A DNA stretch of 32,088 nt. Source: Actinidia chinensis. Its lineage: Eukaryota > Streptophyta > Magnoliopsida > Ericales > Actinidiaceae. Under the pieces are notes generated by a model that saw nothing but the letters and a program-made list of their open reading frames with translations, was not told the DNA's origin and made no database searches. Both the position numbers and the translations under genes were made by a program. The stretch is taken from contig CM018915.1 in NCBI GenBank assembly GCA_009663005.1, positions 922,732 to 954,819 of the forward strand, written 5' to 3'. Positions 1-10,077 of the stretch are shown here, piece after piece (positions within the stretch are counted from its first letter, which is position 1; every line of letters starts with the position of its first letter).

Positions 1-2
1 CA

Positions 3-3000
3 TATTTTGGAAATGCTCTACATGTCTTGAACCAGATGACCGACACGGAGATGATATCTTTCACATTAAAACGTCTGCGGTATTCCTCAATATTTTTGGC
101 TGCTTTTCCAAGCCTCTTAAGGAGGTATATTAAGGTATGCTTTGAGTTGTGCAAATTTCCCCTCAGATCAATTATTTACATTGCTTTGGATACCTCTAGA
201 GGGTAGCTACGGAAATCACAGTTCCAACGCATATTGAATTGGTTTTAGTATATCTCATTGATACGGACAGGTGGTTCCCAGAATCCATTCTTACTGCCGC
301 TTTTGGGATTACTCAGTGCATTTTATTATTTTTATATACATCTTTAGTGCCTAAATCTAGTTATTTGAATCATCCAGAATTGAAATTTATATTTCTTTGG
401 TCTATTAGACATTTAAAAATTTTCAAACAAGTGATAAGGTTGTAGCGATTATTATAGCCGATTTTTTTGCTAATGCTTTTGTTGTAGTGGTAAATATAAT
501 ACTGATATTTTGTCTTCTCAGGTTGTTATTCATTTCTGGGGTACCGGGGGAGGTGCACTGCCAGTTGTCTCCTTTTTATTTATACGAGATTTATGCATTC
601 GACTTGGTTCTGATTGTTTAGACGAATGCTTTAAAGGGATGTACAAAGCCTATGTGTTGAATTGCCAATTTGTGAATGCAACAAAATTACAGCACATTCA
701 ATTTCTTGGAAATTGTGTCACTGAACTTCTTGGCGTGGACCTTCCAGTTGCATATCAACATGCTTTTGTTTTCATACGGCAGTTAGCAATGATTTTGCGG
801 GAGGCTCTTACAATGAAAACTAAGGTACCATTTTATTTCTTATTTATTAATGTTGTGCACGATAGTTTTTTCCCACATACTAATGCTTGAATGTCCAATG
901 TTTAAGTGTTTTTTCATGAAACAGAAGCTGACCAAGTAGCCAGTTTACTGCATTACGTTGATTTTTGTTAAATGTTTGTTTATGCATATGATCCTTGACT
1001 ATCGCCTGACTATTCTATAGGAAGCATTCCGGAAGGTTTATGAATGGAAATATATGAATTGTCTTGAGCTTTGGACTGGAGCTATCTGTGCCTATAGTTC
1101 GGAATCAGATTTTATGCCACTTGCTTATCCGCTGACTCAAATAATTTCTGGGGTAGCTCGTCTAGTTCCAACTGCTCGATATTTTCCCCTCAGACTGCGT
1201 TGTGTTAGGATGCTCAACCGAATCGCCGCTTCTAGTGGAGCTTTTATACCTGTTTCTCTGCTACTTTTAGACATGCTAGAGATGAAAGAATTAAATAGAC
1301 CCCCTACAGGTGGCGTTGGCAAAGCTGTTGACCTACGTACCATACTGAAGGTAGTTCTTGGAATCAATTTCATTCTTTTTGTTAGTTCGTTGTAGCAAAT
1401 CAATTGTTGGATGTGAATGTGAAATGTGGAGAATTTCATGATGCAGGTGAGCAAACCAACTCTTAAGACACGTGCATTTCAGGAGGCGTGTGTTTTTTCT
1501 GTGGTCGAAGAGCTTGCTGAACATTTAGCTCATTGGAGTTATTCTGTTGCTTTCTTTGAGTTGTCTTTTATTCCTGCGGTTCGGCTGCGTAGCTTCTGCA
1601 AATCTACAAAAATTGAGAGGTTCCGACGAGAAATGAGGCAACTTATTCGTCAGGTATATTCTTAAGAGGAGTGATCTGTGAAGTTAGGAGTTAGTTGAGA
1701 TAGAGATGTACCGAAATGATGTGTAAAAAATGGAAAAAAGATAATAAGAAAAATGGTTTATTCCTTCAGATTTTTGTTAAGGCTATTTCTGTATTTCATA
1801 GCTGAACCAATCCATATTCATCATATTTGAAGCTTATGGAGAGAACCACTAATGTATTGGCTGTTTCATGGTACAGATTGAGGCCAATGGAGATTTCACA
1901 AATAAAAAACGTACATTGGTTTCATTTTTACCAAATGATCCGGCAGCAGCATCCTTTCTTGAGGTTTGCCAATCCATGATTCCTTATTTTTTGTTCTCTT
2001 TTATTTCTTTGTTTCCTTTTTTTTTTTCTCTTTCCACGTTCTCAAGACTCGAATAGCCATTTTGGTTGACAAATTTTGTGTATTTATTTTTCCTGTCGAG
2101 TGGCAGAACTAATTATGAGATTCATATGCCAAAAACTGGTTTGGCTTGTTTGATGTATAACATCTATATTTCTGAATATTCTTCTGTTTTTTTCCTAGGT
2201 GAAATGGTGTTTACAAGATGCATTAGAGCAATTCATGCATATTATAGGAGTTTTGTCCATTGTTACACGTGAAACTCGAATTACTAAAAGCTTGCTTGTG
2301 GATGTCCAACCACGCATGTTGAATCATTCTCCCATAGCCTTACTCAAGTGTCACTTGGACAAGTCCATTTATCCTAGCTTATGTCCATATTTTGATCATT
2401 AACCAGAGCAAAATTGTAATTAATCTTTTTTTTTTTTTGAGAAATGTAAGAACTTCATTCAATAAGAAATTGTAATTGATCGTTTAATTTATTAGAAATT
2501 TCAAGTCAGCTGATCTTGCTTAACCTGTTAGCAACACTTTTTCATTTTCAATCTTGTTTCTTGGTATATATGTCTGTATGTTTAATTGGTAACCAGACCA
2601 AGATGGATTAGAAAAAGATTTAAACTGAACGAGCTGACCTATTTAGACTAGCAGAACAGTTGAGACCAGATTCCTGTGTGCCAAAACGAAAGTCGATTTT
2701 TTTTCCCCCACCTATTCAGTGTAATTACGGTTATTGGTTTTGATAATTATTTCTAGTTGAACTTTTGAGATGAGATCCTGTTTTCGAGTTTTAAACGTGA
2801 GATTGAGATCCAGTTCCCAAGTTTCACGACGGTATTAATTAGTTGTGTTAAGTAGACTTAGGTAAGGACCACAAGGTACGCCTACTGAATGCATATATAT
2901 GTCTGGATGTGAGATTAATTTGGTCTACAACATTTGAGTCTCAGAGAGCGTACTGTATTGTCAATGTAATCCATTGTTTCAACGAAACAATGGAATTTAG

Positions 3001-4034
3001 CTTATTATTCACGTTGAATGAGAGTAAATGGAATGTATACTGTGTTGTCCAATCATTACCCAACATTTTCAGACATGTTTACTTGCTTTGAAGTGTGGGC
3101 CACGCAGATTGTGTTCACAAGCCAAACCAATGGAGAGCCCAACTATGAATTTCTTTGACCTTGTTTCTCATGGTTCCTTACTTTATTATGATGTTGCTTG
3201 GTCTTTTATGTCATGGTCGTTTATTTTAATGGGATGTTAATCTGATGCTTTCCTTGGATGACTGAATTCTTATATGTTGTCATAGGATGAGAAAAAGACG
3301 GGGGCAAGCCCTCTGTCACAGTATGTTGCAACTCTACAAGAGAGATCACGGCAAAGAAATGACTCCTTGATGGAATCAAGGTTCATATCCACCTTATATG
3401 TCAATTTTTATTCTTTTCGTATTGTACTGTTAAGTTGCCACTTCATAGGGTGATGTACTTTTCAGTGTTCTTGTGGGTGCAAACTCATCTGTCTTTGGAA
3501 GTAAGATATCAGAAAATGATGACGACGATGATACAAGGAATGAAGATGGCACTGCTGCCTTTAGTTCCTCGTGGTTACCTGGAATTGATTCCAAGTATGG
3601 TTACTAAATTATCCTTGTCCCTTTCTCCCTCCATTTCCCCCTCTTGTTTTTCGTTTAAGTTACATTCTGTTTGTTGATGATATATGTATATATATGTGTG
3701 ATCGACAGCAAAGACAGAAATTTATACGTCTTGCCTTTGCTTATTGTCTTGCAGGACTAAGCTTCCTAAAGAGGAGGAGAAGAAGAAAAAGAAGAAGAGA
3801 CGAAAGGTGCCACAGGAAGAGGCAGCAGCTTTCGATGAAGATGTCGTGGGGGACTTGGTCCTTAGCTCGGATGATGACGAAGATGAAGACACCTTCTCAC
3901 CGGGGCCAGATGATGAGGCTGAGCCGGTGTCACCAAAACAGAAAAGCAAGAAACGGAAACCATCCGCGGAGTCATCAAAAAAGAAATTTCAATGTCATGC
4001 AAAGAAGTCGAAGAAAAGGAAGAAAGCAAATTGA
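3..4034 (+). CDS. NOC2: NOC2-family nucleolar complex protein, 3' eight exons (partial)
   Basis: C-terminal 520 codons of a NOC2-family protein; in this family Noc2 pairs with Noc1 or Noc3 in the nucleolus and nucleoplasm to mature and export pre-60S ribosomes. Exons, all joining in frame: 3-134, 522-824, 1021-1350, 1447-1653, 1877-1963, 3286-3380, 3466-3594, 3755-4034 (stop TGA). All introns are GT-AG; the fifth is long (1322 bp). Recognisable core blocks are [20 protein letters not shown], [22 protein letters not shown] sequence in exon 2, [20 protein letters not shown] in exon 3, and the [11 protein letters not shown] block in exon 4. The last exon is a lysine-rich and acidic tail (KKKKKKRRK, then SSDDDEDED, ending [10 protein letters not shown]), as expected for a nucleolar protein. 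The window opens inside an exon, so the N-terminal part is missing. Plants have more than one NOC2 paralogue (one is REBELOTE in Arabidopsis) and I cannot say which this is. The reading frame is intact, unlike the repeats downstream. Confidence 0.5.
2426..2466 (-). mobile_element. 41-bp retroposon (LINE/SINE) tail in NOC2 intron 5
   Basis: A run of 13 T (2426-2438) is followed by GAGAAATGTAAGAACTTCAT and a few more bases. Read on the minus strand this is the extreme 3' end of a plant LINE-like transcript plus its poly(A). It is flanked by a 15-bp direct repeat with one mismatch: AAATTGTAATTAATC at 2411-2425 and AAATTGTAATTGATC at 2467-2481. A long target duplication beside a poly(A) tail is the mark of target-primed reverse transcription, here aborted almost at once. 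The family is not identified. Confidence 0.5.
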
Positions 4035-4488
4035 GAATGCATGTGGTGATTGTTAGTTATGTGTTGTTTTGATTTATTGTCCCTTTTATTTTAGCTGTTT
4101 GTTAGAATTTTTGAGAATGTTGTTAAGACTTTTTCATGAATTTTACATGATATATGTCTTTAGTTGTTTTTTTCCGTTTGTTTTCACAAACATGTCCTCT
4201 TCATACTGCTCTTCATGTTAAGAAAATGAAAGACAAAACTACCCATGTAAGAGTAAATAACACAGACATTAACTTAGAACAATACTAAGCTTTCTATTTG
4301 TTTTTACTATTTTTTATTTATCATATAATGTGTATTTACAAATTGTGATACGCTGAGTAATATTCAACAATTACATGATTAATCAAAATGATAAAAATAA
4401 AATTTAAACACAGCATTTTGCATTAACAAATGCGTTTGTGAAATTAAGACTAGCATTTGTTGGATCCAACAACAACTATTTTAACCCC
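4035..4488. other. NOC2 3' UTR and AT-rich flank
   Basis: T-rich sequence directly after the NOC2 stop is probably its 3' UTR (roughly 4035-4180), then AT-rich intergenic DNA up to the assembly gap. I see no clear poly(A) signal that I would commit to and no second gene. Confidence 0.5.
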
Positions 4489-4588
4489 NNNNNNNNNNNN
4501 NNNNNNNNNNNNNNNNNNNNNNNNNNNNNNNNNNNNNNNNNNNNNNNNNNNNNNNNNNNNNNNNNNNNNNNNNNNNNNNNNNNNNNNN
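4489..4588. other. assembly gap of exactly 100 N
   Basis: Exactly 100 N, the usual placeholder for a scaffold gap of unknown size. True distances across it, and the 5' part of the gene that ends at 4812, cannot be known from this window. Confidence 0.5.
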
Positions 4589-4590
4589 TC

Positions 4591-4812
4591 AGTGCTCTGC
4601 TGCAAATTCTTCATTTGAATCCGAGTGTGATTTCGGCTGTCCAGGTCATTTCCATTACTTGATTCTTGCATTGGCACTTTGTGTTGCTTGTTTGCCTTGT
4701 TTTGCTATGGCTCAGAGAGAAAGTGGTTGGCAAGTCAGCAGGAAGGTTTAATATTGAGCGATTAGATGATGAAGCTGATACACGTCCACAACCTTTTGGA
4801 AGGGAATGTTAA
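4591..4812 (+). CDS. C-terminal exon(s) of an unrecognised protein, cut by the gap
   Basis: Coding-looking sequence emerges from the gap and ends with TAA at 4810-4812. The last exon reads KVVGKSAGRFNIERLDDEAD then TRPQPFGREC and stop. A short intron (about 75 bp) starts at GT 4645. Two splice readings work: acceptor AG at 4718-4719 in phase 0, giving an upstream exon SALLQILHLNPSVISAVQ, or acceptor AG at 4716-4717 in phase 1, giving SSFESECDFGCP upstream. I do not recognise the family. It could equally be a gene fragment or pseudogene, since everything 5' lies in the gap. Confidence 0.5.
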
Positions 4813-6164
4813 TCAGTCCCACTCCAAATCGAAGAGATGAGATGTAGCATCTCAAATTAACAAGATGATTTTGAGACATCACTTACTACTACCATGTTTT
4901 CCTTTGGGGTCCTGGTGTAGTAATAGATGTCCTTTATCATAAATGAGTCCTCGGCCAAGTTGTCTATATGAGGGCTATGTGGGCTATTAAGTCCGTAGCC
5001 TATAATAAGCCAAGGTGGACTTATATTAGTTTAGTTTATTTTTGGTGTTGAAGAATTAGTATTGGAATAGAGCCATACTCTGGTGTTTCTCTTTCTAGCC
5101 TAGGGTTATCTCCAGGTTAGGGTTTTGTTCTCTTTCTAAGATTTCTGAGTTTTTAATGCATTTTGATGTATCCATGAAAGAAAACAGAACCTACCATTGC
5201 TTTTAAAGTTTAAGTAGCAATTAACAGAAAACAAAAAACGAAAAACTGTCGTTGAGACCGTTAGTAAAACAATACAAACATCATATACAAAAAGGTTCAC
5301 TGAATATCAGCATTCAGAAAGAGAGGAGGCGAGAAAAATCCTTTAGCAAGCGTTTATCCCCTTTAATAAACAAACATTAAAAAACAAAATTTTAGGTCCT
5401 AAGTCAGAAAGTCCCCAATTTTAGTCAAAATGAGTGGGGAAGAGCAACATTTTGTCTGATTTTCAATAAATGAAACTTTAAAAGAAAAAAATTCAAACAA
5501 TCATAAAAAAGAGTGTAAACCCAACCATAAAGTTAAAAGGCTGAACACAGACAAATGTATAACTCAACCAATCTATAATCATGTTTTGTAACTGCACATG
5601 GACGGAGGAAAACTCAGTACTAGATATCCAAAAAAAGGGCTATTCCAATGAAACAGAGGTTTTCGAACATTGCAGATCCTCCTCTGTATTATATGAAATC
5701 ACACCATCAAACTCCCATGCTTTACCCTTACAATATAAATATTTCACGACCTTCTCAGTTAACTTTGCGCAATCAGCGTGAACATGGACAACTAGATGAA
5801 TAAAGTACCCTTACATATATTGGAAAAAAGGAAAACTACAAGCCTCTTCTCTCTATGCCCATAGGGCCAAACCACATGTTCCACCTCACAACCAGCCATC
5901 ATCTCCAAACCTGTGACCACCCCATCACCAGCCACTGTTTCATCCTCTATTTATGTTATTTCTCTTTCCCTTACTTCGAAATGTTATGTTCTCTTAATAG
6001 CATACTAATTATTCAGAAACTTGACGTATAAGTATATAGGTATACATGTGTTTTTGTATTTAGACAACATAAATGAAGTGATGCCATCATGCCACCACCA
6101 TCTTTTAAAATGGATCCTAATCCAATTGCATATCCAAAAATGGCATACCACGGGTATCAAAGCG
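4813..6164. other. intergenic, no gene seen
   Basis: About 1.35 kb without a supportable gene. The first part (4813-5160) is probably the 3' UTR and flank of the preceding exon. The rest is A-rich and carries only short, uncharacteristic open frames. The sequence begins to resemble 5S spacer only near 6165. Confidence 0.5.
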
Positions 6165-6186
6165 GGGGATTGGGGGTCGATTGCTC

Positions 6187-6216
6187 CATAAGAATAGAAA
6201 TGATTAATCAACTCAC
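6187..6216 (+). promoter_or_regulatory. 5S external promoter, copy 1 type
   Basis: CATAAG lies at -30 to -25 and C at -1 relative to the 5S start at 6217, the layout known for plant 5S genes. The sequence upstream (GGGGGATTGGGGGTCGATTG) is a variant of that in the dimeric units. Confidence 0.5.
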
Positions 6217-6334
6217 AGGCACGATTGTACCAGTACTAATGCACGAATCCCGTTAGAATTCCGAAGTTAAGCGTGCATGGATGGGTGTAGTGGAAGGATG
6301 GGTGACCTACTGGAAAGTCCACTTTTTTGTACCC
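6217..6334 (+). rRNA. 5S rRNA copy 1 (older, near-canonical type)
   Basis: The only copy with plant-like CCAGTACTAATGCAC, CCGAAGTTAAGCGTGC (box A) and AGGATGGGTGACC (box C) together. It still differs from a typical plant 5S at many sites (for example GATTGTACC and GAATTCC), so it may be a pseudogene. The terminator T-run is split by a foldback element. No B copy accompanies it. Confidence 0.5.
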
Positions 6335-6344
6335 TTTTTATCAA

Positions 6345-6673
6345 GAGTAAATTACACTGACTCCTCTGAGGTTCCAGGTTAATACACAAGTAACCCTTGG
6401 ACACTACCCCTGAGGTTAAAACTTGTACCAAATTCTCTCATTTTGCACTGCCACCCCTGAGTTCCGGGTTAATACACTAAGCACTCCTGAGGTCAAATCA
6501 ACATCCTTTGTCAAAAGACAAAAAGAAATAACTGTTGTCCGGGTACTTTGTGTATTAACTCATAACCTCAGGAGTGGTCAGTGTAAAATGGGAGAATCTG
6601 TTACAAGTTTAAAACCTCAGGGGTACTTTGTGTATTAACTCGGAACATCAAGGGAGGTCAGTGTAATTTACCC
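6345..6673. mobile_element. Mutator-like foldback MITE in the terminator of 5S copy 1
   Basis: 329-bp element with long, imperfect terminal inverted repeats. The left end is GAGTAAATTACACTGAC and the right end, reverse-complemented, is GGGTAAATTACACTGACC. The similarity continues inward through CCTGAGGTT and TTAATACACAAAGTACC-like blocks for about 150 bp, leaving a very short centre. It is flanked by a perfect 10-bp direct repeat TTTTTATCAA (6335-6344 and 6674-6683). A 9-10 bp duplication with long inverted repeats fits non-autonomous Mutator-like elements. It encodes no protein; the open frame across it is chance. Confidence 0.5.
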
Positions 6674-6683
6674 TTTTTATCAA

Positions 6684-6941
6684 TTTCATACACATTTTCT
6701 CTTTAGAAAATTCCACATGCCCATTTATTTGTGAGATTTACGGATGTTGACAAGGAAGCGACTCGATTCGATCTAGCATAGTTCACCCGTTGTGCTGCGG
6801 AGCGAAGCAGAGAAAGCTGGGGATTAAGGGGCGATGGCTCCATAAGAATAGAATGGTTCGACTCGGTGTGCTTCCCCGTCGTGCTTTGGGGGATGGGGTG
6901 AGTAATGATGCTCTATAACATAAAATGTGGCATCATCTAAC
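6684..6941 (+). repeat. hybrid 5S spacer joining copy-1 type to dimeric type
   Basis: Up to about 6857 this is spacer of copy-1 type, ending with a second CTCCATAAGAATAGAA promoter like that before copy 1. The gene expected next is missing. The sequence jumps to TGGTTCGACTCGGTGTGCTT, the distal spacer of the dimeric units, and runs to the start of copy 2. Removing the foldback element, the copy-1 spacer is about 200 bp, implying an ancestral monomer of about 320 bp. Confidence 0.5.
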
Positions 6942-7056
6942 GGGTGCGATCATACTCCGCACTATGCCCGGATCCCTCAGAACTCTGCATTAATTTGCTT
7001 TGGGCGGGAGGATACTAGGATGGATGACCCCATGGGAAGTCCTCATGTTGCATCCC
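6942..7056 (+). rRNA. 5S-A copy 2
   Basis: First gene of the dimeric series, with CTATAAC about 28 bp upstream. The box A region is damaged (GCATTAATTTGC). Ends GTTGCATCCC and T-run. Confidence 0.5.
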
Positions 7057-7173
7057 TTTTTTGCCGATGTTTTTTCTTCACAGCTTTTCTTTTAAAGCAG
7101 ATACCCCTGTCCGCATTTTATTTTAGCCTTAGCGGATGCTAGCGAAATGGTTGAATTCATCCTGGTATAGAAC

Positions 7174-7239
7174 GTCACCCCAAAGTTAAGCGTGCCCGTC
7201 GGGTGCAATGCAAGGATGTGACCTTCTAGAAAGTCCTCG
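7174..7239 (+). pseudogene. 5S-B copy (after A2)
   Basis: 5'-truncated 5S: AAAGTTAAGCGTGCCC to AAAGTCCTCG, then seven T. Here the 3' end still reads TCCTCG as in a normal 5S, not TACTCG as in most later B copies. Confidence 0.5.
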
Positions 7240-7441
7240 TTTTTTTACCTTTTTTGGCTTTTTTTTCTCAACACCTTTTTCTTTTTACTATAATTTCTCA
7301 TTCCCATATCTTTTTTACCTTTACGGATGCGGCGATGAGTCGGCTTGGTTCGGCCGATGTGCTTCCCCCGTCGCGCTACTTGTTGGGAATAAGGTGAAGG
7401 AATGATATCTCTATAAGAAATTAAAATGGCAATCAGATGAC

Positions 7442-7558
7442 GGTGTAATTCATACCAACATTAATGCACCTGATTCCCATCAGAACTCCATAGTTAAGTG
7501 TGTTTGCGGCAGGGTAGTACTACGATGGGTGAACCCTGGGAAGTCCTTTGGTTGCACT
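7442..7558 (+). rRNA. 5S-A copy 3
   Basis: Keeps the ancestral CATCAGAACTCC and ATGGGTGA (box C), but box A is AGTTAAGTGTG. TCTCTATAAG lies upstream at the expected place. Confidence 0.5.
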
Positions 7559-7673
7559 CTTTTGCCGATTTTTCTTTACTGCTTTTCTTTTTTAAAGATT
7601 CCTCATTACACATTTGTTTACATCCTTTATCTTATAGATGCTAGCGAAGCGGTAAAGTCAGGCAAGGTATACA

Positions 7674-7736
7674 TCACACCAAAGTTAAGTGGACTCGTGC
7701 AATGCCCAGAATGAGTGACTTTCTGGAAAGTCCTCA
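7674..7736 (+). pseudogene. 5S-B copy (after A3)
   Basis: AAAGTTAAGTGGACTCG to GGAAAGTCCTCA. A few bases are missing in the middle. A very T-rich spacer follows (7809-7880). Confidence 0.5.
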
Positions 7737-7999
7737 TTGTTTAACTTTTGTGCCGATGTTTCTCACACCTTTTTTTGATTGTTTAGAAAATTTTCTATCA
7801 TTCCCATATGTTTTTAGCTCTTTTTTTTTTTTTTTGTTCTTTTTTTTTTTTCCTTTTTTCCCTTTCTTTTTATCTTTTTATACAGATGCGGGTGTGAGTC
7901 GGCTTGGTTGGCCTAGAGTGTTTCCCCCGTTGTGCTGTTGTTAGGAATGGGGTGAAGGGAGTGATATAGCTAGAAAACATAAAAGGTGCATCATATAAA

Positions 8000-8113
8000 T
8001 GGTGTGATCATTCTAACACATGCACTGGATCCCATCAAAACCCACAGTCAAGCGTGCCTGCCGGGAGCAGTATATGGATGGGTGAACCCTTGGGAAGTCC
8101 TCTTGTTGTACCC
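8000..8113 (+). rRNA. 5S-A copy 4
   Basis: Box A reads ACAGTCAAGCGTGCC, and ATGGGTGAACC keeps box C. The upstream TATA is altered to TATAGCTAG. Confidence 0.5.
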
Positions 8114-8215
8114 TTTTTTGCCAATTGGTCTTAACGGCTTTTCTTTTTGAAGATTACTAGATGCATTTGTTTGTAGCCTTACGGAGCTAGCGAGCGGCTA
8201 AATCACCCCGGTATC

Positions 8216-8281
8216 ATCACCTTGAAGTTAAGCGTGTCGGTCAAAGTGCCAACTTCAAGTGAGTAACTTCTGGGAAGTCTG
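8216..8281 (+). pseudogene. 5S-B copy (after A4)
   Basis: TTGAAGTTAAGCGTGTCGG to CTGGGAAGTCT, strongly altered between box A and box C. Confidence 0.5.
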
Positions 8282-8470
8282 GTTTTTTACCTTTTTTTGG
8301 CCGATTTTTCTTACACCTTTGTTTCTTTTTAGTATATTCTCATTCCATTTATTTTTACTTACGGATCGGCAATACGTCGGCTTTGTTTGGCCTGGTGTGC
8401 TTTCCCCTAGTCGCGCTGCTGTGGGAGATGGGGTGAAGGATTTAATGTCCATAATACAGACGGGAGGGAT

Positions 8471-8585
8471 GGGTGTGGATCATACCCGCACTAATGCACC
8501 AGATCCCATCAAAAATCCGCAGTTAAGCGTGCTGGCGGAGCAATGCTAGGATGGATGACCCAACTAGGAAGTCCGTGTTGCACCC
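8471..8585 (+). rRNA. 5S-A copy 5, box A intact but TATA lost
   Basis: CCGCAGTTAAGCGTGC is a fully canonical plant box A. Upstream, the TCTCTATAAG segment is missing and GGGAGGGAT is inserted before the start, so the external promoter is broken. Confidence 0.5.
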
Positions 8586-8691
8586 CTTTGTTACCAATTT
8601 CTCTAACGGTTTTTATTTTTAAAAGAGTCTTGTACGCATTTGTTTATCGCGTACGGTTGCGAGAAGCGGCTGGATTCAGCTTTCGTATACA

Positions 8692-8760
8692 TCACCCCCC
8701 CCGAAGTTAAGCGTGCCCGGTTGGGTGCAAATGCCAGGGGATGGACCTTTTGGAAGTAAC
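8692..8760 (+). pseudogene. 5S-B copy (after A5)
   Basis: CCGAAGTTAAGCGTGCCCGG is a perfect ancestral box A start. The 3' end is degraded (GGAAGTAACC). Confidence 0.5.
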
Positions 8761-8912
8761 CCAATTTTCACCTTTTGGCCGATTTGTCTTCACACTTTTC
8801 TTTAGTATATTTCTCATTCTCATTTTTTTAGCCTTACGGATGCAGGCGATAAGTCAGGCTAGGTTTCAGCCCGAGTGCTTCCATGGGGGATTGAGGTGAA
8901 GGATGATATCTC

Positions 8913-8942
8913 TATAAGAACATAAAATGTACATAACATGAC
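8913..8942 (+). promoter_or_regulatory. 5S external promoter, dimeric type (representative)
   Basis: TATAAG at -30 to -25, AT-rich middle, and C at -1 before the start of copy 6 at 8943. The same arrangement stands before most A copies; B copies have nothing equivalent. Confidence 0.5.
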
Positions 8943-9059
8943 GGGTGCGATCATTCAATAATGCACTGGACTCCCATCAGAAACTCACAGGTAAAGCGTG
9001 CTTGGCGGGGAGTAGTACTTAGGATGGATGACCCATTTGGGAAGTTTTCAGTTGCCCCC
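8943..9059 (+). rRNA. 5S-A copy 6
   Basis: Good promoter and 5' end; box A GGTAAAGCGTGCTTGG has one-base errors. The next unit follows without a B copy: from about 9061 the sequence jumps to the distal spacer. Confidence 0.5.
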
Positions 9060-9159
9060 TTTTTATAATTTTCGGCCGGTGTGCTTCCCTACGGCTGGTA
9101 TGGGAGATGGGGTGAAGGAAAACTGTCTCTATAAAAACATAAAATGTCCACAATTTTAC

Positions 9160-9250
9160 GGGTGCAATCATACGCACTCTAATACCCCAGTCCCCTCAGA
9201 AACTGCGCAATTAAGCATACTTGGGCGGGAAAAGGACAAGGATGGATGCC
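9160..9250 (+). pseudogene. 5S-A copy 7, 3' truncated
   Basis: Starts normally after TCTCTATAAA, but at 9250 box C (GATGGATGCC) runs straight into spacer (ACATTTTTCTTTACG). The last ~30 nt of the gene and its terminator are deleted. Confidence 0.5.
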
Positions 9251-9348
9251 ACATTTTTCTTTACGTCTTTTCTTTTTGACAGATTACTACTTTCGCATGT
9301 GTTTATAGCTTACGGATGCTAGCAATTGGACTGAATCAGGCCCAGTAA

Positions 9349-9412
9349 CATCACCAGGAGTTAATGGCCCGGTCGGGTGCATGCTGTAATGGGTGTTTCT
9401 GGGAAGTACTCG
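9349..9412 (+). pseudogene. 5S-B copy (after A7)
   Basis: GGAGTTAATGGCCCGGTCGG to GGGAAGTACTCG; box A is damaged. Confidence 0.5.
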
Positions 9413-9601
9413 TTTTTGTACCTTGTTGCCGATTTTTTCTCACACATTTGTTTTGGTATACTTATTATTCCATTATTTTTAGTTAAAGATGCAGCGCTGA
9501 GTCAGTGTATTTTGGCCCGGTGTAACTTCCATGTCGCGCTGTTATGGGAGATAGGGTGAAGGGAATGAGTCTCTATAAGAAATAAAATGTCATCATTTGA
9601 C

Positions 9602-9715
9602 GGGTACGATCATACCCGCCACTAATGCACTAGTTCCCATCAAACTCCATAGATATGCATGCTTGGGACAAGAGCAGATTAGATGGGGTCCTTGGACGTC
9701 TTTTTGTGCAAACCC
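9602..9715 (+). rRNA. 5S-A copy 8
   Basis: 5' half good; box A reads ATAGATATGCATGCTTGG, and the 3' end is shortened (GGACGTCTTTTTGTGC). Confidence 0.5.
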
Positions 9716-9814
9716 TTTTTTGAAAAAAAAATTAACAGCTTTTCTTTTACAGATCTGTCCGATTTTTTACAGCCTTACAGATGCGAGTGAAGTAGCTGGA
9801 TTCAACCTTGTATA

Positions 9815-9880
9815 CTCACACCGAAGTTAAGGTGCCTGGGTCGGGTTCCAAGCCAGAGGGTGACCTTAAGGAAGTACTCA
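9815..9880 (+). pseudogene. 5S-B copy (after A8)
   Basis: CACCGAAGTTAAGGTGCC to GGAAGTACTCA. Confidence 0.5.
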
Positions 9881-10077
9881 TTTTCTACCTTTTTTGGCAA
9901 GATTTTTTCTTCATACCATTTTCTTGAAGTATATCTCATTCCCATTTATTTTTAGCTCACGGATACAGGCGAAGAGACGGCTTAATTTGGTCGATGTGCT
10001 TCTCCCGTCGCGCTTGCTATGGGGAATGGGGTAAAGAAATGATATCTCTATAAGACATAAAACATCCATAATCTAAT

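Noticed and set aside
2199..2402. Open frame after TTTCCTAG in NOC2 intron 5 as an extra exon
   Set aside because: The flanking exons join in frame without it, and its sequence resembles no part of NOC2 that I know. Left only as something to check in RNA-seq.
3694..4056. Alternative Arg-rich frames over the last NOC2 exon
   Set aside because: They are shadows of the Lys/Glu-rich exon; the spliced frame is the one that continues from exon 7.
4900..5160. Segment resembling an LTR with CCTATAATAAGCC and a CCTAGGGTTATC leader
   Set aside because: No TG...CA ends, no second copy and no primer site were found.
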